A stretch of 64,000 nucleotides of DNA, from positions 240,722 through 304,721 of the forward strand of contig CAJINV010000017.1 of NCBI GenBank assembly GCA_905178155.1. Direction: 5' to 3'. Made by a program: the position numbers and the translations under genes. Below are positions 43,901-58,900 of this stretch, in pieces (the stretch's first letter is position 1; each line of letters starts with the position of its first letter). Below the pieces are notes generated by a model. That model saw only the letters and a list, made by a program, of their open reading frames with translations, searched no databases and was not told the origin of the DNA. The DNA comes from Amoebophrya sp. A120 (Eukaryota > Sar > Dinophyceae > Syndiniales > Amoebophryaceae).

Positions 43901-46900
43901 GTGCGACGCGTACTCGTTGAAAAACGCGAGAAAGAAGTACAGCGACTGGAACCCGAGCTCCGCTTCCTCCTACGGCCGGGACCCGGCGGCGAACTTGGCG
44001 CTGTCGACACCCGCGTGTTTCGGGATCACGTACTTCTCGAAAGATAATCCGTTTGCGGAGACCATCCAGCCGATCGAGACGGACACCTACAAAAACAGTT
44101 CGGTGAAGCTGGCGTTTGCTTCGATAGGAATCAGCGAGCCGTTTGTGTTAGATACCGCGTCGGGGGACGTTATGACGAATTTGAACGCGACGGAGTACGG
44201 GAGTACAGTGCCCTATGTGACCGTGCAATTCTACATCAGCACGGGGCAAACAGTGGAAGATTTGAGTGTCGCGAACTTGCAAGCCCAAGCGATCCGGTTT
44301 GAAATTGAAGTCATGTCGCCGACGGCGGACACGGTGGATGTGTACTTCAACACAAAACCAGAGGACGCAGCACCGCAAATTATTAACGGCACAACAATAG
44401 CCACCGCCGACGCGACGATAACAACTTCTGGTGCCTCGGAAACAGGTTTGATTTTCCAGTCCTTCTCCACCGGGGGTGCTTTTCCCCCGGGGTTTCACAA
44501 CGTAACCTTCTCGACCACGGCAACGAGTCCGAACATTAGGTTCGGGGACTTGAGAGTTTTTTCCGCCGACAAGAACCTGGCCTGGTTTGTCGACAGCAAG
44601 ACGAACGACGCCAGTAGTCGAGAAATTCTCAAATACGAACAAGACCCGTCCTTCAACTACACGACCAATTTTGCGGACAAGCAGTCTGAGCTCTTCAAGT
44701 CCGTCCGCTGTTTTCTCGCAACTACCCCCTGCACCAGCTACAGTTTCTCGCCCGAGGGCGGCCAGGTGTTCGAGAAGAAGCTAGTCAAAGATCGCGGCGT
44801 CACCCTAGACTGGAGGAAGAACTACCAGAGATTCGACTACGTGATGCGGAAAGTACCGATGTTGTGGGACAACATCACCCAGGCGGAAATGCTCTACTGC
44901 CCCGAGGGGCTGGGTAGTTGCGATCCGATGGAAGAGGAGTTTTCGCCTCTAGCCTACTTCGCCCGGAACTACGACTACCAGCAGATCAGCTACGGGCAGA
45001 TGGGGGCGATCACCGACGTGGATCCGACGCACATTCTGCAAGCCACGGCGGACCGGTCGGTGGTGTTGACGGTCGACGGGATGGGCGCGACACCGTTGGA
45101 GTGCGTGTACAACAACATCAAATCTGGGCACCTTGCGAACGTCGTCTCGGATTACAGCGTTTCGAATTTGGTCTCAGCTGATTCCTTCGGCCGGAGAAAC
45201 TACCACCGACAGCCGAGACGGGTGGAGTGTCTGGTTCCTGGCGACCTGATCATGGAGATCGAGACCGCGTTTCTGATGCTGTCTTTACAATCGCCGAACG
45301 CTACCTGGACCTCGAACCAGCTGAAGGTGCGGATCATGCGACAATCGTTGGATTTGCAGCACGCGGGGTCCGTTGCGGCGGCGATGATGGGCGGCGCGTG
45401 GGTCACGAGCTTGCTGCCGATTTTGCGAGGCTCGGAGACGAGAGGCGATGGCTCTGCGGAGGGGCTTTGGAAAAATTTCGGCGGGGAAAATGCGTACTGC
45501 CGGGTGGGGTCGAGTTCTGTGGAACAGAGGATACACTTCGTCGGCGGGAAAATGTACTGCGCAGTGCCTCATTTCTACACGGTCACCGCGACGAATCTGA
45601 AGGTGTCCGTCTCGTTAGACAGAAAGCTCTGGACGCCCTCGGACGGGATCGACTCTCTCGTGAATTCGTTCCTGACCATCGACGAGAAGCAGCAGGGCCA
45701 GCATGCGAGTTTGGAACTGCTGCAAATAACCCCGATCGCCGGTGTCGCGGGGCAGCGGGTGATTGTGCGCGGCAAATGGCCTTTAGCGCACTCCACGGGT
45801 GACGGAACGAAGGAGGCGCTTGCTCTGGTTGAGTCCGCGTCGAAATTCAACACGCTGAAGGACTTCCCGACTGTGGCCGGGTGTGCTTTTGGCGATATTA
45901 TCGTCCCTGCCTCGATCATGAATTCCACGGCAGTGGTGTGCCGCGTGCCGGAGATTTCTAAGAGTTTCAGAAGCGAAACGGCCGGCGGGTACCACAAGGT
46001 CATGGTGGGGATTGTTCTCACCCAGTCCGACACGAACGTGTTCTATGGCCGGAACACGATTCTGACCTTCAGCTACTTCCCAAGGTTGACCGTTCTCGGC
46101 GTTTCCCCGATGTACTCGACGATAAAAGTGGACCAGAGCTCCAACGTGACGCTTTCGTTGAGCAACAGCTTCGCGAGAGACTCCTTCCGGATCTACTGTA
46201 ACTTTGGGTCGGATTTTTTCATGCGGGTGGAAGCAGTCGCGTACGGGAGGAAAGTAACGTGCCGGATTCCAGCGCCGACCGACATGTCGATAACCCGGTC
46301 AGCGGAAACCAGGGACGGACTTTCACACACGGTGCTCCTGTCCTTGTCGTTGGTGTCGATTTACGATCTGGGGTCTTTGGGAGACCCAGATGATCCGTAT
46401 TCTTATTGAGGGCAAAAGTAATATCGCACTCGTAGTGGTACTAGGACTAGCGGAGTTGCAATATTGCAGCGCGCCAAATTTTATTTCGTAAAAAATCAAT
46501 TTTTTTCCCGTGAAGAAGAAGGTTCTGCATTCGAGTTTCATCATCAGATCCAGCTCCAGAACCAGTGCGATGTATCAAACTTTCTCATCGCATAAAGACG
46601 ACGCTCCCACGCTGACTGTCTTCCCGGAGCACAAATTTACCTACGTCCCCGAGCTGAAAGTGCGGAGCATTCAGTACTTCTTGAAGTCACTGGACATCGA
46701 AAGCACGGAGCACCAGCAGCTGCACCGGTTGCGAAAATCCAGATCCGTGGTTGTCTTGATGGACGCGGCGAGCAAACAAGTGACCGAGAACGGTCAGCAG
46801 TTCGACATCGTCTGCCGGTTCGGCCCCAGTCTGACCCGCGACGCCATCTGGACTGCGAACACGTGGGCCCAGAACCACGGGTATTACGCTGTGGCGTGCG

Positions 46901-49900
46901 AAGTCCCGAAGGGGAACTTCGATTCTCTGACTGTGCACATCAAAAACCAGCCGCCACCGTACACGAACCCGATCTTCAACTTCAAGTTTTCGCAGAACCA
47001 GCCGCCGAAGCTGACAAACATCGTGCCCAAAGCGGGGTCGGCCTTGGGCGGGACGAGGGTGTACCTGTTTGGGGAGTTACTGCACCAGAACTCCGCGAGG
47101 TTAGTGTGTCGGTTCGGGATGGCGGGGGCGAGCATGGTCGAGTGCTTGGACAACAACGCTTTGGTCTCCGGCAATCCGTTCCACTTCTCCGAGCAGAGGC
47201 AAATTTCGGGATCCGGGGAGACTGCGAAGACAGTGGACGAAATTGTCGACGCGTTGGAAAAGGAAGCGGAAGATCTGCTCTTCCCCGACGCGGTGAAAGC
47301 GAACCCGAACGAGTTCACGACGATCAACGATCTACCGATGATCAGGGGCGGCGGCGGCGCGAACGCGGGCGGCAGTTTGTCGACCCAGTCCTCCACGGCA
47401 GACTCCGGCTTTCCGCTTTGCTGGTGCTACGCGCCATCCGCCCCGGCGATCGAGATGGACGTAAGGGTGGAAGTGGGGTTTGTCGATGACATCTTCATCA
47501 CGGATAGCTTCCCATTTCGGTACACGTTACCTTTACCAAAAATCACCGAAGTCGACCCCCCGTTCGGCCGCCCCGGCACGGTTTTGAAACTCAAGTTCCA
47601 CGGTTCGCAAATGCAGCTCGGGTCTCTCGGCTACAACACGGAGGGATTGCTCGGCTTTTGCCGGTTCGGTGGGCATTTACTTTCGCCCGCGAAGTTGTAC
47701 GACGAGGAATTTTATGATTTGCAAAAGTATCGTACTAGTATAAATTGCAATGCAAATTGGCTTCGCGTTACAAATTCAATTTGTAACGCGGATTTACCTT
47801 AACAACTAGCTTTGTAATTATGCATAACTGCAATTAGTACGAGTACGATACTTCTGCACTGGATAAACTTCGCTGTACAGTGCCGGAGGGGGTCCGGCCA
47901 CCGTCGCTCAACGACGAGCCGATGGACATTTTCTTGTCTTTGGAATTCTCCGACGTGGAACTGGAGTTGCAGAAGCAGTTGACTCTAGAGCAACAATCCA
48001 GCGAAAAGGTGAAGGAGGATTACATCCGGAATTCCAGGGGCGAATTCGCGGTCACCGAGTATCAGATCGAACGAGACAACCGCGTCTTCTACCGGGTCGC
48101 AAGGAAAGCGTTTGAGGTGTCCAGCCCGCTCACCTGCAACGTAGATCTGGAAAACTACGACGACCACTTGCGGAAGGGGTATGTGCGCGTGATTGGGGAC
48201 GGCTTTCAACCGCTGTTCCACAAAACGTACATTTCGGAACTCGAGTGTGTTTTCTCCGAGGCTTTGTCAAAGGAAGTGCGGGAAGCTTGTTTGCCAATGA
48301 TGCAGGTTTCGACCTCCGTCGCGGAAAAGTACGACCACTGGCCGGACCTGCACCTAGCGCTGCAGTCGAAGAACGAGACTTGCAGGGCCGCTTTTCAGAA
48401 GAGGAGAATAGCGAGAACCGTGCCCGTGATTCAGAACAGAAGACTACTCCACTGCCCCTTACCGGAAAACCGGCAATTGCAGGGGGAGGTATTGCTGCAA
48501 CTGTCCGAAAAGCACCGGGCGAACAGTTTGATCCCTTGCTCCAGTTCGGGAAATGCCCTGATCCCGGACGGAAAATTACTTGGTGCGCCTGATTCGGAAA
48601 GGATAGAAGTCCCGGCGTTTCGACCGCTCAACATCCACATCAAGTACGAAGCAAAGATGACGACTATGCCGCAGTCGGTGCTGTTTAAAGGCACTAGCGG
48701 TGGCTACGTAAAACTCCAAATCGACGTGATTCCGGCGACGTTCGAGTACGTAGATTTCGCAAGTCCGAACAAAACGAGGAAAACTTCGTTTTCCCGACTA
48801 CTGAACAATAAGTGCATTTGGTGGCGGGAGTCCTACAACTACCCTTTTTTGGAGGAAGACCCGATCGAGTTCCAGGAACAGTCCAACATCGTGAAGTGCC
48901 GCGTGCCGAGCTTCCCCGTGCAGTTCGAGCAGGTTTTTCTCACCTTCGGCACATCGAGGAAGCACTGCACGGTTGACAGTGTTGAGAAGAAGTTCCGCCC
49001 CGACGGGACGGATGACATCCTCGTGGATTTGTTGCTCGAGGGCCAATCCGCGGATAGACACGGTGGCTCGCATTCGTTCCTCCCCGAAGACTGCACGGAC
49101 TCCGATTCGCACCAATTCAGAAAATTGGACGGAGGCTTGGTGAACGCGTTGACGAGGGAATTTGAGCTGATCCCCATTCCTGCCATCGAATCCGTCGGCC
49201 CGACGTCGACGGTGGTCGCCTCCCACGACGGGCAGGAGGGTGGCGACCCGGCGTGGAGCACGGAAGCGCAGGGACCGAACGTGATTTTTGAGCTGACGGA
49301 CCAGCTACCTTTAGAAACCGAAATGTTTTGCTCGGTGTTCGAGGAGGACCGGTTTCACCACATTGAGATCGTCTCGGCTTACCCGGCGGATTCCAGCGGG
49401 AAAAGTTTCACCTGTTCCGTCCCCGAGTCCATCCGCCGCTTCCCCGGGAAGTTCAGGAGGCAGATCTACTTCCGCCTGTCTTTAGTCCCCTGGCACGACT
49501 ACAGCTACTTTTTGATGTCGGCGGAAACGACCCGGCCGTTTGAGCTGTCTTTCGACGGACGGAAACGGCCAAAGGAGTACATGGAGGGGTCCGGCACAAA
49601 CGTGATCGGCGGCGCGATCATCTCCTTAATCCGTTCCCGGCCGGAGCACGACGGGGATCCGAACCCCGGGTTTGAGTTGAAGATCCAGAACGGGTTGGAT
49701 ACGAACCAACCGATTCCGGTGAAAGACGGGGAATTAGGCCCGAGCATTGCGTATCCGAAATTTATCGAGAAGGACAAGAAGACGTTCATTTCCGTTTCGC
49801 GGCTTTTTGTCGGGGAGGACAACCTACTCGCTGAATACCACAGGCGCGACCCGGGAAATTTCACGACCACCGCGACGATGAAGGAATACTCGCCCGCGGG

Positions 49901-52900
49901 GAGGGAACTGATGAACCGACAAGACTTGAACTACCTGATGGGCTCTCCCCACGGGATTTACTGCGAATTTTGGACCATGCGGGAGGTATGGATTGCAAAA
50001 ATGTCTGGGTCTGGAAGAATGCAACTTGTGATGCTATTTTTGGAATCTAAGAAAATCTGTATTGCATGAGCAGCAAGAGGCGTCCAGTTTTTGCTCCGCG
50101 GAGAGGGCATTTGTCATGCGGGATAGGCATCAAGATACCCGCAAAAAATCTGTCATGCTAGGTCACACATTACAGGCATCATAGCCCATGCGAAATATGC
50201 ATGACAAACCTGTGTGTGTTCCGGCTACTCCGGATCGCAATCGATGGAGGGCGGGACGTGCACCGGCGACAGGCGCTACCCAACCAACCAACCAAACCTG
50301 GAAATCTTCCAGACCCAGACATTTTTCCAGTTGATAGGAGGTGCCGCAGAACGACACGAGGGAGTTCAACACGACCTTTTGGTACGAAAGAGTCGACGCG
50401 TTGGTCGCGTCCGCGACGACGGTCCTCTGTGACGCGATCTCCTGGCCGGTGGCGCCGCAGAAAATCTACGTGAAGGTGATCCCCGGGTTTGCGACGAGTT
50501 TTGTCACAGTGGTTGGTACTGAAGACGACAAGAGAATAACCAGGCAGATCTACTCGCCCGATTCGACTGACACGAGCTACATCGACCTGTTTTCGCCCGC
50601 GGCGGCGGCGTTGGAGAGCAAAGTGGACGACGGGGTGATGAGGAAAACCACGCTTTCCGGGACGGAGCTGGAGGAACTGCAGAAGAAAACGCTTTTCCAG
50701 GAAACCAAACTCACCTTCGTCCACCCACCGGCGATCTTCGCCGGGACGCAAAAAAAGCAGGAAGTCTTCGGGTTTGGGATAAACTTTCCCCAGGAGGACT
50801 ACCGGGTCAGGTCGCAGTACAGCTTGATCAGGCAAGATGCGGGGGGGATCAGTGAGATCGAGTACACAGAAGTGTACACTTGCGTTTTCCATTCGCCCTA
50901 CACGATCGGCGCGAATAGTACGAGGAGGGAGAACATCGAGAACGAAGAGTACAGCAACAAGCAGATTCTGCCGGCAGATTTGGCAGAGTTGAACTCGAAA
51001 TTGAATGTATCTCTCGGTGACGCGTTCGTCGACCACGGCGTGAAGACGGGTGTGTTGCAGAAAAGAAAAACCTCGCCCGCTTATCGCATCAATTCTGGAC
51101 TTATGCACAGAAAAAAACCCATCCACATCCAATTTGTCATGCAAAACATACATAAAATTCTTTGTTTGTCATGCAAAAATGGATGTGGATGGTTTTTTTT
51201 CTGTGGATAGGACTCCTCTCCTGCGGCCCGGCGCCGGACGGGTACGAACTGGGTGCGTTCTTCGGCATGGCAGTGAAGTTCGGCGCGCGGACCATTTACA
51301 ACGACATGAGAGTCTACGACGATTTCAACGTGGGTCTCTCTATCTACTACGGCGAAACTTTGATCGGCGAGGCGACTTTGACCTATTTGAATGCGGCCAA
51401 GGAGACAATCAGGATTCCGAAAAAGGTGGAATTCGACATGAAGGGGCCTTCCGGCGCGAACGGGGTGACGAAGGCGGAGATCCGGGTGGAGAGGGTCGGG
51501 GAGTATTCCAACATCAACTCGATGATCTACGGCCAGAGTGCGGGGAAGTTCGCGGATCCGATTTTCTACACGCACTGCGGCATTGAGACCAAGTCGGAGG
51601 TGTTTGAAGATGGGATTGTCAGTTTCCTCGGCACGAAGCAGATCTTGTGTGAGCTCTACGGTGTGACGAAACATTTAGTAGGCACGTTCTTCGTCCGCGC
51701 GGGGAAAACGGATTTGATCCCGCCGACGGAGATGGAATTGGAGCCCGCTTCGGCGATCACGCGCAGTCTGAAGAAACATCTAAATGTGGTGGTCGTTCCC
51801 GGGGCGAGCCCGGTCCCCTTCCGGTGGGATGAGACGAACACTAATGACAAGTTGGGGCTAGCCAGTGAAAGACAGTTGAAGTACGACAGAGCGCTCTTAG
51901 ATGGGAACAAATGGTTCGACCCGTTGGCGGCTGCGAATCAAACTATCAGCTACCCGGACGGTGTTGTTTCCAACGAGTACAGAACCCGGCACTTCGCCTA
52001 CAGCTACGATTACCCGAGTGGGGAATTGAGTGAAGAACTGCCGTTGAAAAAGTGTCTTTTCCGGCTAAAAACGCACGCGATACGAGGGACTTTTATCGAT
52101 GCGCCGGTGTTCGAATACCCGGCAATCCCACTGCTAGCTGAGCAGAAGTACGCGTGTGCGAACGACGGGTGGAGCAACGTGGAGAATATGCCAAACAACT
52201 ACACTTTGCAGCTCCCCTACTACGGTTTGTACGAAGCAGACTTAGTAGATCAAAACGCAGATTCCGCTGCGGTGTTTGGGAGTAAGAACTTGATTTTCGT
52301 CACGAAGAAATGGCAGCTAGATTCGATCGAGCCAAACGTGATCAACGTGATGCAGCAGCCGTTCATTTCCGGAAAGTCCGGCGCCTTGGTGTACCCGGAG
52401 ATGCGGATCACGACCAACGGGCTGCAGCAGGCGTTGTCCTCTTCTCTGTCTACCTCCGCGACGATTTCTGACTTGCCAACCCTCGCGAACAGCTTGTCCT
52501 GCGCGTTTCGCCTGTTCAACCGGTTCGGAGGGTCGACCGGGTCAACGGGGTTCTACGGGAATTTGCTGGCACGGACCCCGATCCGGATCGTTTCGGACAC
52601 GGAACTCACCTGTCCTTTACCCTTACGGAAGTTGGAAGATGTGACCAGAGTTCCGGGGCAAATCGAAGACTACGTGACAGCTTCCATGAAACCGGACGAC
52701 GACAACAAAATCGGGTGGCAATTGGAAGTGGCGGAGTTCGACACGGCGGTGTTGCTGCAAGCGACTTTAACCCTGTTCAAACCCCCACAGCCGACCCATC
52801 TGTACCCAGCACGGACGCACTTGAACCAGCTGAACGGCGTGAAGATTTTTTTCACAAAACCCGACTCAATCAAATGGGTCGACACCGACATTGCCAAGAT

Positions 52901-55900
52901 GACCACGTACTGTCGTGTCCGAGACCCGGCGTCCGGGGTTTCAAGGACTTACTTCGTGAAAGAAATCCGTCATGACGAGTTTCTCTGCATGTTCGCGGAG
53001 GCATTTAAGGTGGGAGATTTGGAAGTATCGATCGAGTCGATCACGGGGTTAAGATCCGGGTCGGTTACTTTATCGGTCCTTCCGCCTTTGATCGCCGCGA
53101 CGAGCTTTGCGGTGACCGCGGGGAACAAGGGAACGAAGTCGAGCACCAATTTCGCGACCGGAAGAGTGGAGAGCCTGGCGATGCGGCACTTCCAACCATT
53201 GAAGAGAAGCCCGCCGGTGGACCGAGGCGCGAGATCGTACGCGAAAGCGGATCCGGTTGCGGTAACGATCGTGACGCCGGAATTTTCCTCTCGTTCAAAC
53301 GCGGACAGTGGGAAAATCCTGGTCCCGTCGGAGTACAAGCCGAACAACGCGGTTTTCCAACAGGTGGAAACCTTGCTCGAGACGGAAAAGTACCCGCGGA
53401 GGTGCTTTCTCGACGGGATCGAGGTCCCGATGTCGGAAGACGGAATTGCGACGTGCGAAATCCCGATCTTCGGCGACTCGTGGGGCTCGGATATCCCGCT
53501 GAAGAGGACGGCGAAGTACGAGTTTGAGAAGAGGAAGAAGGGGCGGAAAGAAGCGGAAAATATCGACTACAGTTACTTAACACTATCCCCCCACGCGGAC
53601 GTGAACGCGAAGAACGCGGACGCGGTCATCCCTCTGCCGAAAGCGGTGGCGCCGTATCGCATTTGAAAACGTCCCCACCCCAGAGCTGTAATGCAAATCT
53701 GCATGCTAAAAATGTTTCTCATGCGGAGCCCCATGAGAAGCATTGCGTAGGCGTGTTTTGGAATTTGTCATGCTCTAATCAGCATGATATACTAGATCTG
53801 TGATGCTACTTAAGTACCTCAAACAGCACTACACTACGAGTCCAAATTTGTCATGCAAGATAGCCAAATTTTGTGGACTTGTCCAGCCGATTTCCCATCT
53901 TGACTATGGGGTGGGGACGTTTTTACATAGGATACGCCCTTAGGATTGTCTATCCGGGATGAGTATCCTGTGCAAAAGTACCGTATTCGTATTAATTGCG
54001 TTTATGCATTACAAATCCAGCTCCTAAAGCAAATCCGCATTACAAATTAAATTTGTAATGCTAATACAATTTGTAATGCAATTTATACTAGTACGATACT
54101 TTTGCAGTTCATAATGAGGACAATCTCGGGAACAATGCGCGCTTCATCTCCCAGTGCGATCCGGATAGTGAACTCTCTCCCTTCTACCAGCAGGAATTCA
54201 ATTACTCCGCGACGACGCACGCTCCCTACGTCCCGCCGTGCACCAGCAACCGGATCCGGTCGGGGATGAACCAATTTATCAAGCTCCGCGCCGAGGGGCT
54301 CACGGGGAGTAGGCATTTGCAGGGAACGTTGTACTGCAAATCCGATGCGAACCCGATAACGGAGGGCTTTTCCTCGACGGGTCTGGGGTTGGCCACGACG
54401 TTTTCTCCGATCAGGGAGGCGAAAATCCGCGGCGCGAAGGATTTAGATTGTGGATTGCTCCAAACGCGGAAAATCAGAGGCGTGCAGGTCTTGACGGTGA
54501 CCTCCGGCAGCACAGTTGGCGGCTTCACCAGCAACGGAGCGGTGGCGGTCCGGGTCGCGCCGATGAGCTCGTTTGCTACATTCCCGCAGAAAAACTTCTT
54601 CGGCACAACCTTACGCTATCGGTTCCCTCCGCGGCAGCCTCAGTTTCAACTTCATGGAAGGGAAATCGGTGAAATTGTCAACCCTTACTGCAAGTTCACG
54701 ATCCCGCGAACTTTGAAGGAGCAGGCCGCGTTCGGGCAGAGCAACTACTACGAGACGGAGAGCCGATTTATCGTGGTCGAGGGGACGACGCTGACGACCT
54801 ACCCAAGGGGGTCCGCCCACGGGGTGAGGTGCCAACTACCGGAACTGTATGAGTACGACAGTCAGCTGCGGTCGAAAAACGTGTACCACTTGAACGTTTT
54901 TGACGAACGTGCGAACAAAATCTTTCAGCAGGACGAGGGTAGTGGTCTGCGTCTAGAAGATTTGAACAACCGAAATTTCCAGTTCAAATTGAACCCAATT
55001 TCCCAAGAAGCGTCAGGCTTAGTCTTCCCGGAACGCGCGAGGTCGGAGTTGTTTTTCGAGTTCACGAACAGCGAGTTGCCGAAGAATTTCGACTTGGACA
55101 GCTTACTACCCGCGGTCGGCGCCTCCGCCTGCATCTTTTGCAACGGGGAGCGGACGCAGGCGAAAATCCAGTTTTTGCACAACAAGCCGGTCATCGCCTG
55201 CCCGACACCGAGTCTGAATTTGGAGGCGTGGGTCCAGTGCCCGGTGAAGGTGTCTTTGGACGGGGTGAATATTCTCTTCGAGTCCAGGCCGCAGGCGGCG
55301 AGGTTGAAAGCCGCGAAGTTGACGGAGACGTTCTTCGACATGGCAAGCGACTCGGACGAACTGTCCTGGCGCATGGAATTTCCGGCATATAACACCTGGA
55401 TTGTGGGGAGGACACTGGCAGAATCCGGGGTCAATATCGTGAACGAGACCAACACCGAGGTGCAGTGCACCTTCCGGCCCGCGGAGTTGAAAACGGCTTC
55501 TACTGGTGGCGGAATCTACTCCCGGGAGGAAATTCTCACCCCGAAAAGCACGAAGCTCACGCCGGGAGCTTTCCCTATGCGAACCAGAGGGTACGTGGCG
55601 AGCAATTTCCGGACGGAGGACAACCGGCAGATCCTCGTGGTGAAGTGCCCGGTGCCGGCGATCAGCGGGTTCTTTACGACCTGGCAAAGCAGTTCGCTGT
55701 ACTGCAGCTTGGATTTGCAGTACTCGGGCTTCGTCAGGCTCCCCGCACCCGCGCCGCTCCTCCTCCGCTCCGTCCGCGAGCCGAAGTTCTTCGCGCTTTC
55801 CCCGAAGCAGGCGTTTGCGAACGTGGTGAACCAAAAGGTGAACATATCCTGAGTAAAAACGTACCCACACCAGAGTCAGGATGGGGATTTTGCAACACAA

Positions 55901-58900
55901 ACCTAGGAGCTTTCTGAGTCACGCATGACAAGTTGCGCTCCGCAGTCTAGTGCAGGTTAGCAAGTGCAGCCGCATCACAGATTCATCTCCTCATCCTGTT
56001 CACAGCATCACAAATTCCAAAACACGATTGGGAATGGCTCTCATGCGGATGCGCATTACAAGTCTTCCTGTCTTTGCAAATCTGCATTACAACTCTGGCG
56101 TGGGTACGTTTTTACTCAGGATAGAACATCCTCGGCGACAACTTCCCCGACGTGCCGGGCGGGCGGATTTTCATCGCTTTGGGCGTGAAAGCGAGCAACA
56201 TCACCCACCGGGCGCCCTCCACTTCCGCGGTTGCAAGTCAGAAAAAAGCGGCGGACGATGTGGAGGATCCGAACACGGTCTATCACAACGCTAATTGGCG
56301 AAACAACACCGCGCCCTGCGAGTGGCGAGCCAGCATGATCTTGGCGTGTAATCTCCCGGCAGTAGTGGACTCCAACGGCGGCGCCTACCCGGTGTATCTT
56401 TCCTTCTCCGGGGGCGGTAGGGAGTTGGCCGAGGGGAACGGATTGAAGTACACGGGGCTGACGCTGGATCTAGTCCCCGAGCCGTTGTTGAAGTCGTTAT
56501 TCTATGCGGGGTCGAACTTTGTCAACATGCGGCTCCATTCCGGCGAGGATTACATGAACAGCAATCGGTTTTTCTACCGCACGGTGCACGGCTTGTCGTG
56601 TTACCTCGGTAGTGAGAAACTCCTCACCCGGGTGATCACGAACCCGCCCGGGATCCAGTGCTTATTACCCGGGATGCCGGACGTCCAGGCGAACTCGGTG
56701 CAGCGGCTGAAGGCGAAGGAGGCACTGCGCGCGTTGAACATCGCGAGTCGGGATCAACAGGTGTACGAGATCCAAAAGCCGTACTTGCTGTCTTTACGTG
56801 CCTACCCAGGGATCCGGTCCACCGGGCAGCCGGACTTGATGGACTACCCGTCGGAAAACTACGAAGACACGAAGAACTTCAAGGCGTTCGTGGAGAGATC
56901 GTTGCAGGATTGGAACAACCGGATCCCCATCATTTCCGCCGACCCGAGCTTCGACCCCACGGTGAAACTATCGGACACGTTTCAACTCCGCATGCCGGAT
57001 TTGCGGTCGGGGCTGATCGTCCCCTACGTGTCCGAAGCACGGATCCACGCGTTGATTCCCCTATCAAATGCAAAGGTGTCTGGGTCTGGAAGGTTGGAGC
57101 TTGTGATGCTAACTTTGGACTCGGAAAGATTCTGTATTGCATGTTCAGCAAGAGGGGTCTAGTTTGTGCTACGCGGGGAGGGCATTTGTCATGCGGAATA
57201 GGCATCAGGAAGCCCTCTAAAAATCTGTGATGCTAGGTCATGCATTACACACATCCTGGGTCATGTGAAATATGCATGACAAACCCGGCAACATTCCAGA
57301 CCCAGACACATTTGCATTTGATATCCCCAGGCGTTTTACAACATCCGCGTCGAGTCCGGCTACACGCAGACGCCCTTCGCGAACGCTATGGGAGGTGTCA
57401 GGATCGAAATCGACAAAATCGAAAAATTTGTGATGCGTAAAATGTAGGGCACGGAGGGCCTGTATTGGGGAGCCGGAAAATGGGGCAGATTGTAAGCCTG
57501 TTTAGGAGTATGCAATGTGCTGCCAGAGTAGCATGACAGGAGCAGTCTTCTTCGCCCAAACAGCATGACAGACTGGATTTGGGTTCTCCCGAAATTTCTC
57601 ATGCGTCACTTGGAAACTGTCTCCAACTGGCATCGATTTTGTGCATCACAAATTTTTCGACTTTGTCAATTTCGATGCTCACGCTTCCATAAACGCGGAC
57701 GGCACGACCACGACGCTCTGGTCGGTCGACAGTCAGAAAACGTTGTTGCTCCAAGGGATCAGCCGACCTTCTTATGTCAAAGTCGTCGGCTCCGGTCTGG
57801 GCCCGCGGATGCGGTGCGAGTTTCAGGACCAGGACACGGGGAGGCGGGTGATCTCCGCCAGTGTGATCGCCACAGAGGTGCCGACTGCTCTGTACTGCGA
57901 AGTGCCGCAGATTGTCGTCGACGCCATCAGCGCGAACGACGCGGCGTCGAGCAGCACGTATCCCACGAAAAAAGTGTTACAGTTACACATTTGTAGCTAA
58001 TTCAGCAACACAAATTTCCCGTGTATGAGAGAGAAAACTTGTAATGCAGAAATCCTACGGGAAAACACCTATGAAACGAGGCTCCTATGCATATCCGGCA
58101 TGACAAAGGTTGCCTGTCTTGCTTGTTTCGCGAACACAATGTGTAACTGTAACACTTTTTTCTTGCGATAGCACGGGCGGGTCGTCCAGTAGCTCGGGGC
58201 AACGGGAATTGTTCTCGAAACTCTACGCGGTGAGATTAGTTTCGGAGGAGGGGGCGAACGGGCTGGTGATCTACGACAGGCAGGTGTTCCGCATGTCCCT
58301 GCAGGAGCAGCCGTCGTTGACCAGCTTTTACCCAAAGTCCGGCGCGGTTTTGGACCCCGCGATTTTGATCACGATCTACGGGTCGAACTTTCCGTACGGG
58401 GATATCGCGCTGGACCAGAAATTCACGCTCGCCGCGCGAGGTGCGCTGTGCAAAGTCGGGGACAATCCGAGAAGAGCGGAGAGCGGGAAAGGGCCGTATT
58501 TGACGGAGGCGAAAGTGGGTTTGTTCACCGCGGAGATTCTGTCGCCGGGGATCCTCCAGTGCAACATCACGGGGACGTTTACTGGTGGTCACAGTTTCGG
58601 CGTTTCCTTTGATGGGATGAATTTCATCCAATTTGACGAAGAGTTCCATTTCGTCCAACACGACCACAAAGTCTCGCCGGAGCGGGGAATCGCGGCGAAA
58701 CTCGAGTTTCTCGGGTTACAGATCCCGTTCAAGGGCTTGTACGACGGTGGCGACCCGCAGCCGTTCTGCGACGTGTATGATTCGTTGAATCTGTACTCCT
58801 ATTATGCAATACAAATTTCCCGTACATGTACAAGGTGCATCACAAATTTCACCAATTTGGAGCGTAACACTTGTCATGCTAAACTAGGATCGGAGCCAAG

